From Cladocopium goreaui (lineage: Eukaryota; Sar; Dinophyceae; Suessiales; Symbiodiniaceae), in NCBI GenBank assembly GCA_947184155.2, contig CAMXCT020006495.1:276272-340271 (forward strand): 64,000 nucleotides of DNA. The letters are read 5' to 3'. Below, in pieces: positions 56,303 through 64,000 of the stretch. The notes beneath the pieces were generated by a model that was not told the origin of the DNA, did no database searches, and was given only the letters and a program-made list of their open reading frames with translations. Made by a program: the position numbers and the translations under genes. Each line of letters begins with the position of its first letter. Position 1 is the first letter of the stretch.

Positions 56303-57497
56303 ATGTCAGCGTATGCAGAAAGCTCACCCAGCTTCAAACATCGCTGCAAGGAGATAGGCTTCAGTCAAGGCGAGGTCCAATGTCTGATTGATCAGAACAT
56401 CAAATGCTTCAACAACCTTGCTCTCGCAGTATGTGGCCAACCGGGCCAACTTGACTCAACTAGGTTTCAGCAGGTCATGGATGGAGCTTTCAACTCCCCA
56501 ACCTTGGGCCTTGAATCCATGATGCGCCAGCTGAGTTACGAGGCCATAACAGTTGCAGTTGCTGCGATTAAACAGAGAGTGGAGCCACAGGCTGAAGAAG
56601 CTGCCACCGCAGGAAAGAGATGTGATGAGAGGATCAAACGTCAGTCGGAGAAAATCACTGGTTTTGCAATTCAGGGCGAACACGAGCCAGGCCTTGATTT
56701 TTTCACGACCATGCTTGATGAATGCGCTCCCAAATACTTGCCTTTTTCCAAATGCATCAGCAGGGAACAAGAGCTTCAAACGATGAAAGCTGACAAGAGG
56801 ATCATTGTCTTGGAGGAGCAACAACTTCAGGCGAAAAACCGTGCACCTAAGGCAACAGCTGACTTGTCAACTGGCTTGAAGGTTGCGAATGCATTTGTGA
56901 GGCGGGGACTAGCATGCGAACAAGCAGGACTCCTCACATACGAGACCCATGAAAAGATCAGACATGCTTTCATGTCACACATGTCAAGAACCGCACCGCC
57001 ATGGTTCCGAGCTCCTGACATTGCTGCTGTTTTGCGAGCAGACCGTGAGTTGTGGATGAAAGCGTTCGAGTTGTGCAGATCAAATTTGCGGGTCGATGCA
57101 GATGGCAAACACCCACTGGATACAGCCTTGCTGCAGTTGTACAACTCTGCTGAAGTTGTTTTCAATCTGTTGCCTACCCCTGGAAGTGCCCCTGTCAAGC
57201 GTGCGAGGTCTCCAGCTGCAGCCTGACAGCCCTGAGACAAAGGCGCCAAAAGCTAAGGCTACACCGAAACCGGCCAACCGCAGACCAAAGGATGACAGGG
57301 TCAAGGTGCCTGAGGCGCTCAAAGGTTTTTCAGCAGTTAACAAGAGCAAAGCGAGCATCTGTTACAACTTCAACTTGCCGCATGGCTGCTCCAACAGCAG
57401 TCACGAGAAGGACGGGCATCTACGATGTGTCAAGGGAAACCATGAGTGCATCAAGTGCGGTGGCAAGCATGGGCTACAAAGTTGTCATAAGAAGTGA
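56303..57497 (+). pseudogene. Element ORF with CCCH and knuckle-type zinc fingers (Gag-like role possible)
   Basis: From ATG 56303 (MSAYAESSPSFKHRCKEIGF) an open frame runs helical and charged for about 308 codons to a TGA at 57224-57226, after KRARSPAAA. A one-step frame change then gives SPETKAPKAKATPKPANRRP and a zinc-binding tail: ICYNFNLPHGCSNSSH (CCCH-like) and CIKCGGKHGLQSC (Cx2Cx3HxxxxC). Basic linker plus CCCH and knuckle fingers suits a nucleic-acid-binding accessory ORF of a transposon. The frame break near 57215 would separate the fingers from the body. Confidence 0.55.
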
Positions 57498-57500
57498 CAA

Positions 57501-57983
57501 ATGGCAGCCGCAATCCCACCCTGTCTTACAAAAGCAGTTTGTGTTGAGATTTTTTGCGGCAAAAAAAGGCTTTCTAGGCGTTTGCGCGCCAAACAGTTTC
57601 AAGTGATTTCTGATATTTCTGTCGATCACCTGGCATCCAAGGGGATCCCAATTTTGAGGATCGACGTTAGCAAAAAGAGCCAACGGCTTGTTCTTGAGGA
57701 ATTGTTGCGACTGGATTGCAGCCTCTACGTCCACTTCGCGCCCCCTTGCGGCACTGCCAGTGCGGCTCGCTCCATCAAGCCTGGGCCTCCACCACTTAGG
57801 TCCATCAATTTTCCAATGGAACTTAAAGGCCTTTCTTTTGTGCAGTGGGCCAGAGTCTCAGCAGCCAATTTTCTTTATCAATGGACTTGGAAAATGATCC
57901 AAGAGCTTGACGCCAGAAACGTTGGGTGGAGTGTGGAAACCCCGCACCTAGAGGGGCGTATCGTGGGTTTTTCTTGGGGTTAG
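57501..57983 (+). CDS. Methyltransferase-like ORF with APPCGTASAAR motif, C-terminally truncated
   Basis: From ATG 57501 it reads MAAAIPPCLTKAVCVEIFCG, where VEIFCGKKRLSRRL fits a motif I strand-loop. It continues SDISVDHLASKGIPILRIDV, then CSLYVHFAPPCGTASAARSI (PPC loop) and GPPPLRSINFPMELKGLS, ending VGWSVETPHLEG and a TAG at 57981-57983. The order strand-FxG, acidic strand, PPCGT and a late ENP-like stretch (VETP) is that of the C5 methyltransferase fold. The usual region beyond ENP is missing. Of uncertain activity; it probably belongs to the same mobile element as the recombinase and zinc-finger ORFs. Confidence 0.65.
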   Translation: MAAAIPPCLTKAVCVEIFCGKKRLSRRLRAKQFQVISDISVDHLASKGIPILRIDVSKKSQRLVLEELLRLDCSLYVHFAPPCGTASAARSIKPGPPPLRSINFPMELKGLSFVQWARVSAANFLYQWTWKMIQELDARNVGWSVETPHLEGRIVGFSWG

Positions 57984-58510
57984 GAGATAGGGGGGTTTCT
58001 TGGGGGTAGGATTTTGAAGGTCCTTGTGTTTTTGCAGTTCCAGAATGTGATGGACATAATGGCTTAAATCTGTTAAGAGTACCTTTTGCTCATCTTAGCT
58101 CGAAACTAATCAGATTCAGCATGGTTGATGTGGGCATGATCAATTGAATCGTTTTCGAATGTAATGTGCATCTACATATGTGCTCAAGTGGAGGGGGGGG
58201 TTCACTTCGGGCTCACGAGTTGCTGCGGCCTCAGATTATAACTTGCATTATTGAGCAAGCTCGTAACAGACACGCATGACATGTATAGGCCATTTGCATG
58301 AATTTCCATGCATGAATGACATAAGTACATGAGGTCTACATGAGGCATACATGAGGTCCACATGCCATGCCATGCACATGTTGCATATCATGCAAAATCA
58401 TTGGAGTATAAATCATGATATGTATATATATATATATACATAGATAGATAGGTAGATAGATAGATAGATATCTAACGCAGGTTTTTGGTTCAGAACATGT
58501 CACGGCTGCG
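57984..58510. other. Spacer with CATG-rich sequence and microsatellites
   Basis: It contains a G-rich run near 58191-58200, CATG/ACATGAGG repeats at 58270-58400, (TA)n at about 58422-58438 and (TAGA)n at 58440-58470. No gene is recognised. It separates the mobile element from gene E. Confidence 0.6.
58422..58470. repeat. (TA)n and (TAGA)n microsatellite
   Basis: TA dinucleotides to about 58438, followed by GATA/TAGA units with one GGTA variant. Confidence 0.92.
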
Positions 58511-61500
58511 ATGTCACAGGATGAGCAACTACAGGACTCCTGGCTGTCATGTGGATATCATGTCTGCATTCTTGTGATTGTTGCAGGATGCCATGCGACG
58601 CTTGGAGCAGATGCAAAAGTCACACGAGGCATGGTCACTGTTCATCATTTTGTGTTTTTGTTGCTGCGTCGTTGGCATGCAGGCTGGAGCGAAGCCGAAG
58701 CATGCTGCACGACCGCCAGCAGCTGTTCTAGACGCGGCAGGTCCAAGGTCACCGACTCCAGCACCTACGGAAGTTCCCTCTCCTCCGCCTGAGGGTCCGA
58801 CCTTTGTGGCTGAGGAACCTACTGTGACTGAAGAACCTACCTGTTGGGTTGAGGAACCTACCTGTCTGCCGGAGAATGAAATGACAGACTTGGATAAATT
58901 GATGCCTGTTGATGACAAGGCAGAGCCAGAGCCGGTTCCAGCTGTGCCTCATGTTGCGTCAGATTCCAAAGATGACCCCATGGTACAGGTGAAAGATGTC
59001 TTGAAAAGTGTCAGTAAAGGTGATGTGCCAATTTATGATGATGACAACCCACCTTCGACGTCCAGTGAAGAAGGGCCTGCACCGACACCTGGAAGCGCGA
59101 GGGGACTCCTAAAGCTGGCCAAACAGGAGGCCAGTTTTTTTTCATTCTTATTTTTTCAAGAAGGAGATTCTCTGATCTGCAGTTGCGATGTTTTGTTCTA
59201 GCTCTGCTTTGCCTGCAGTACTGGGAACGTAAAGCTCAACAAGCTCGAGTGCCAAAAGCGATGCCAAAGCGCATGGTCCAAAAGGTTTCGAAACCAACCA
59301 TGATGAGGCCTGGGCTTACAATATCGCAATTTAACAGTGACCACAGTGGTGTTTTTTTTCTGGCAGGGTGGGCAATTGGTCGATTTGCAAGCCTCCTCCA
59401 CCGGTGAGGCGACTGGATTTATTGCATGCGCATGTGACAATTTTTCTTTCACAGTTGATGCCACCCCTGGCTGCAGGCGATGTCAGAAGTAGCCCTGCAG
59501 ATGTTGCGAGCGGCAAGGGAAAAAACTGCACGCAGATCATATGATTCATGTCATGCATGGCCTGGAGCGTCCTTGTGTCCATTTGTCGGGAGTAGGACGA
59601 TTCTTGGCGCCTAGGTCTGCAGGGTCATGGCGTTTTTGCCTCTGGCCCAGTGTTTTTTTTGAGTTAGCCGTTGACCCTGTGTTTTTCTGATGCGTGCCAG
59701 CAGCTCCTTTCAGGTGCTTCTACGAATGGTCTGGGCCTCAGTCAGTGGGGTGGGCGGGGGTCACGTGAACATGTCATGTCATGACTTATCATGTTCATGA
59801 ACTTGGTTCCATGCATGGTGTTTCATGTGTTCATGGCATGTGTTTTCATCATGGTTCATGTTCAAATCCATGCATGGCATGTTGTTACATCATGGTGGTT
59901 CATGTTCATGACATGTAGTTTCACCATGGTGGTTCATGTCATGTCCAAAGGGGGGGTGATGATCATGCTTCATCATGGCAAGGGTTTGTTCATGACATGT
60001 TTGTTCCACGCATGGTAGTTTCATCGCATGACATGTCGCTTATCATTCCTAATGGTTTTTGGTCATGTTATGTCAATTGATCACGCATGATGGTTTATGT
60101 TCATGTCAGTCATGGTTCATGCCCTTTTGGGAGAGGGGTCATGTGTCCTGTTGTCTCACCCAGCAATGGCAGGGTTTCGTTTATAAGGCGATGGCATGTG
60201 GGATATCTTTATTGCAATCAGGGTTTGTCAATGGGGATGTGTATGTAAAATTAGAAACTATACCTTCGAATAAACATGTTTGATAAAACAATCCATGTTT
60301 TGACCGCAGCAAATTGATATTTTAACCAATGTATTGGTTGACCGCACCTTTCTTCAGAATACCTAACCCTCAGATTCCTCCTCTTCTCGTCCCAGGTGAG
60401 AACGGGATATTGCTCATGGGAACACTATGAGCCTTGCAGTGCGCGTGGAATGGGCAGTGCTGCTATACCAATGCTCCCTGCAACCTGTTCATTGATTGGG
60501 CATGTACATGTTTGGACAATATAGCCTTTTGGCTTTTTTTTTGGCAAAGCGGGTAGGCTTTGCCTGGGCACTGCCAGTGCTCATGGTGAAAAAGCTGGAA
60601 ATTGTCAAGCAATTTCCCGACATAGTCTCCCAATATGCTGCTGCAATGGCCAAAGAGCCACGGTTGATGCAGGTGCGCTGTGAAATATAGGGTTGAAAAT
60701 GACATTCATGATCATGTCAGTTACAATTTCATGTCCGCTATGATTGCTGCAGGTGGGCTTCAGTTTGGTGCAAGCGCACTCGGACAAACTCTTTTCCAAA
60801 AAATGTGAATGCACATTGGAGGACATAGAGTTGAACCCGGAGGCACGAATATCTATCATCATGTCCCTTTTTCAAGTTTCATTCGCAACACATGTTCATG
60901 GCATTTCTTGATGTCTACTGGCAGGTGGTGCACGCCATCATGACTGTGACACCGTGGGCGCGCATCTCTGAAGAGGTGCTGCGTAAAGCAATCCTGGAAA
61001 TGTACACCAGCAACTCGCTCATCCCAACCGGGATTTCCATAGAGGCAATGGGAAACTGGTGTGAAAAGATGGCATTTTGCATTCACAAAGTGGTACGGCG
61101 CTTTAGGAAGCTCTACACTGAAAGTCCTACCAGCAGTAAGAGTGCCAAAATGCAGGCCTTGAAGGATCGCTGCATGAAAAGCGGTGTGCCAGTCTTGAAG
61201 CCGCAGGACTCCAGTGACTCTCTGGGCTCCACAACTCCTCGGTCCGCCTCTGCAACTGATTTGGAAAAAGTCAGTCCTCCTCCGGTGGATCTGGCCAAAA
61301 TTCTGCAAAGATTACGCCAAAAAAGAATCGATTTGGCAGAGTCAAATGCCGAGTCTGTGGAGGAAGCTGCGCCGGAGGTTGCCTCGAAGGCACCTGCTTC
61401 GGATGAGACTGTCCGGACCCGACCTGTGGCAACACCAGCCAGAGCTCTGCCAAAGGACGCAGCTGTTGCGAACAAATGGTTGCTGCCCAACTATGTACTC

Positions 61501-63941
61501 CAGCAATTGCAGAAAAAGGAGGAATACGTTCGGCCTTTTGACACTCAGGGCGCTGATGATGGTGAGGACGTTGGTGCGATCGATGCTGAACTAGCTGAAG
61601 CACCGAAAAAGAAGGGCAAGACGAAAGAGAAAAGGAAACGGCAGAACCGCAGAAAACCAAAGCCAAAAAAAACGAGACCTTTGCAGCAGAAGATGAAGCA
61701 GCTTTGACGCAGGAAGCAGCTGGCATGCCTGCAGCTCAGGCTGCAGAAGCTGAGGCGAATGCACCTGCAGGGCCTGCTGCCGAGCAGGCTGAATCTACAA
61801 AGCTCTATGTGCCTGGCGGTGAAGCTCGCAAAAAAATCATCAAGGCTGCCAGGGCTGAGCAAGGCATCAAACATGCTGCAGCCAATGAATTGTGGATGGC
61901 CTCTGACTTGAGGGCATCGTACTTGTCAGAGATGAGTCCTTCGGAAATGAAGAAACGTCGCTTCATGTGATAACATGTGGAGCCGCAATTAATTTGAAAC
62001 TTCTTTGTGGTAATTGCCACATTGTGTGTTCTGACCAGCTTGGGGTTCAAACTTGCTGCCTAATTCCTGCAGAGTTTCATGTTGTGTCACTGGATTTTGC
62101 AGTAAAGCCTGCAAACATGCTTCCTGTGCACTCTGTTGTGGCCGCCTCTTCTTTACCGCCTTTTTTTGCCTCACTCCAGTCTGCGCCTCGTACTTCTGAA
62201 GATGTTGGCAGACATGTTGCGGTGGAAAGCTCCTTTGGTCCTCATCTTGCTCCATCTCTGCCTAGTGAACAACTATGCATGTGACCATGATGAGGCCAGT
62301 TTCCATGGTGTGAAATTACTTTTGTGATCTTTGACTCAAGCAGGTCAATGATTTTGTGGAATTTTTCTGTGGACAGCAAGCTGTCTCAACAGCCCTGCGG
62401 CACGTCAAGTCCTCAGGGGCACACTTGTCCTCTCAGTTGAATCAAGCACGCTCCTTGAAATCCATGTCTTGTTTCAGGCTGGATTTAAGGGAGCCTCATT
62501 TGATATCCTGCTGGATGAGAGTTTTGACTACGCCAGGGCTGCTGGATTCGGGTCTGTTTCTCAAACTTGTATTTGGATTTTTTTATTTCAATTTCTAATT
62601 TTCACACTTTCAGGCTGGGACTTTTGGCTATCCTGAAGTCTCGCTCGGGAGCGCTGCACCTGTATGCTTTGCCCTGCAACAGCTTCTGCTTTCCGTTTCT
62701 TGTTCGCATATTGTTCACACAAATTTGGAACAAAGGAATAATGTTTTTGGCCATTGTCGATTTTGCAAAATGATCAGGTCGAGTGGAAGCCATCAAAGGA
62801 GCATCTTGTTTCCTTTGGGAAACTGCGGAATGCCATTTGTTCAGTTGGGGAACATGTTGTGTTCCCATGTGGCGCTGGCCATTTGGTACAGTACTGTGAC
62901 AAATTGTATTTGGTTGCTAGAACAGCCACATGGAAGCTTTGCGGAACTTCACCCGCGCTTGCAGACGCTCTTTTCGTCCATGCAGGCAGGGTGGACTTCA
63001 GTGATTTGGTAGCTTGCTCATGTTTTTTCATTGTCCAGGTCTTTAAAGCAGAGATCTGGGGCGGTCTCTTTGCCATGGACTCTTCCATGGCGAGGCCAAA
63101 ACGTCACATTTTGTGGTCCAACGACGAGATGTTTTTGAAACGCCTGGTGGCGTTTGCTGGCACAGCAACGAAGGATCAATTGAACAACATGACTGGGGAA
63201 CCTTTGGTGAAGCCATGTACCAAACCTGATGGTTCAACGGGCTTTTGCGGCAATGGCAACGCCATGAAGCAGAGCCAGTCATTTGGCTAAAGTCTGTCTA
63301 TGTGTACATGTCCTTGTAAATACAGTTGTGTAAAACAACATTTGCTTAATGCCAATGGCTGGCCCAAGGACTTACCATCCTGCCTTTGGCTGGTATTTGG
63401 CACAGTTGCTGAAGGAAAGTGGCGATCCAAATTGGCCGGCTCTGCGCTCAGAAATCAGCTGTTTTCTCTTTGGCTGAAGTCTGGGGATGAGGCTCTTCCT
63501 CGACCCCTTGCTGAGACACCGGCAGGTGTGTTTGACAAGTCCGACCTGGAACTGTTCAAGGACAGATCTGAAACATTTTTTTACTCTCTGTGCTGTAGTT
63601 GCTGTTTCCGTAGGAGCTGTCCTTCGAGCACATGGATCCATGGGACGATGTCTGGAACCTAATCATGGAAACATTTCTCTCGAGTAATTAGTCATGATCA
63701 TGCATGTGATTTGGGGTATTCAATACGGGGCTACATCATCAACGTGAGTTAGAGATATGGTTTGCATCATTGACATATTTCACATGTTTTGCATATGGAT
63801 TCATTGATCTGCCTTTTGCAGGCCGAAGCGATGCAGTTGATAAAGTACTTGTCCAACAGTAGTGACTTCTTGCCTTCAGACCGTTGGTGCAAGCCTTTGA
63901 AACGTGTCTTTAAGTTGGTGCTGCCAACCAGTGCCAAATGA
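58511..63941 (+). CDS. Gene E: multi-exon protein ending in a degenerate methyltransferase-fold family domain
   Basis: Likely start ATG 58511 (MSQDEQLQDSWLSCGYH). Plus exons follow: 58588-58650 (DAMRRLEQMQKSHEA), 58689-59135 (acidic, Pro/Glu-rich), 59216-59340 (basic), 60540-60680, 60755-60880, 60927-61690, 61600-61968, 62344-62409, 62478-62551, 62614-62695, about 62775-62990, 63040-63282, about 63370-63560, 63615-63692 and 63822-63941, with TGA at 63939-63941. The join 62551/62614 is phase-perfect. The C-terminal part reads FVEFFCGQQAVSTALR, then AGFKGASFDILLDESFDYAR, LYALPCNSFCF, LEQPHGSFAELHPRLQTLF and RPKRHILWSNDEMFLKRL. That order (FxGxxxV, SFDxL, a PCxSF loop, LEQP, then KPxxLWSN) is one I recall from a ubiquitous dinoflagellate family. 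It resembles a SAM-methyltransferase fold but lacks a clear GxG. Frame breaks near 61600-61640 are unresolved. Confidence 0.6.
59760..60150. repeat. CATG-dense intron segment of gene E
   Basis: Irregular, frequent CATG and TTCATGTTCATG-type units, such as ATGTCATGTCATGAC and GGTTCATGTTCATGACATG. No fixed period is visible. The Phe/Met/His-rich open frame across it is an artefact. Confidence 0.7.
60927..61968 (+). CDS. Gene E middle exons, Lys/Ala-rich
   Basis: The first frame reads VVHAIMTVTPWARISEEVLR, then SPTSSKSAKMQALKDRCMKS, then KKKGKTKEKRKRQNRRKPK and a TGA near 61705. A second frame then reads ETFAAEDEAALTQEAAGMPA and ends SEMKKRRFM with TGA at 61968. The two overlap from about 61600 to 61705, so a single indel or a small intron there would join them. 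Confidence 0.5.
62344..63282 (+). CDS. Gene E C-terminal exons with the methyltransferase-fold-like family
   Basis: Exon 62344-62409 gives VNDFVEFFCGQQAVSTALRH. Exon 62478-62551 gives AGFKGASFDILLDESFDYAR. Exon 62614-62695 gives LGLLAILKSRSGALHLYALP and CNSFCF. Exon about 62775-62990 gives LEQPHGSFAELHPRLQTLF. Exon 63040-63282 gives VFKAEIWGGLFAMDSSMARP and KRHILWSNDEMFLKRLV. GG at the end of exon two and G at the start of exon three join as a Gly codon, supporting the splicing model. Functional residues of a true methyltransferase are not complete. Confidence 0.6.
63822..63941 (+). CDS. Gene E last exon
   Basis: After TTTTGCAG the frame reads AEAMQLIKYLSNSSDFLPSD, then RWCKPLKRVFKLVLPTSAK and TGA at 63939-63941. 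Confidence 0.55.
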   Translation, partial: AEAMQLIKYLSNSSDFLPSDRWCKPLKRVFKLVLPTSAK

Positions 63942-64000
63942 GCACGCAACCATGTTCAATGATGGACTCATGCCCCCTTGTGGCATGCTGACTTTTGAGA

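Noticed and set aside
59791-60018. Met/Phe/His-rich plus-strand open frame
   Set aside because: Produced by CATG-dense intron sequence; a 75-codon frame with no coding character.

Overview
The window looks like nuclear DNA of a dinoflagellate, probably a Symbiodiniaceae or other Suessiales type. The reasons are many small exons in long T-rich introns, no bacterial gene packing, heavy simple-repeat load, and several protein families I recall as expanded and dinoflagellate-specific. Two C5 cytosine methyltransferase genes and a Ty1/copia relic carrying an extra methyltransferase-like module point the same way. No rRNA, tRNA, CRISPR array or clean spliced-leader sequence was recognised. Gene limits are approximate because exons were inferred by eye from reading frame, protein character and plausible GT/AG sites.

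Layout. (1) 1.4-7.6 kb, plus strand: gene A, a multi-exon protein with a central HMG-box-like segment. (2) 8.0-8.5 kb: opposed 22-bp minisatellite arrays around a 21-bp array. (3) 8.6-15.0 kb, plus: gene B, a Cys-rich multi-exon protein of unknown function. (4) 15.75-21.1 kb, plus: gene C, a C5 cytosine methyltransferase with motifs I, IV, VI, VIII, IX and X on separate exons. (5) 21.9-22.1 kb: the same 22-bp repeat again, so genes B and C lie between copies. (6) 22.3-25.1 kb, minus: gene F, unknown; a 23-bp inverted repeat pair at 24.29 and 25.32 kb spans part of it. (7) 25.4-28.9 kb: a block bounded by 13-bp inverted repeats and TA tracts, filled with hairpins, trinucleotide repeats and a 16-bp satellite. 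(8) 31.2-35.9 kb, plus: a decayed, 3'-truncated Ty1/copia element. (9) 37.2-53.3 kb, minus: gene I (a 'DNTxREAKN' family protein), gene H (a second, different C5 methyltransferase) and gene J (about 19 exons, with an AT-hook-like motif). (10) 53.6-58.0 kb, plus: a tyrosine-recombinase element in decay, with a CCCH zinc-finger ORF and a methyltransferase-like ORF. (11) 58.5-63.9 kb, plus: gene E, ending in another methyltransferase-fold-like family.

The unifying theme is SAM-methyltransferase-like modules: five separate ones in 64 kb. Two look like complete C5 cytosine methyltransferases, one sits inside a copia polyprotein, one belongs to a tyrosine-recombinase element, and one is the degenerate C-terminal domain of gene E. 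Both transposons are clearly broken by frameshifts, stops or truncation. The host-type genes mostly keep open frames, with a few local frame breaks that could be unrecognised introns, sequencing errors or real decay.
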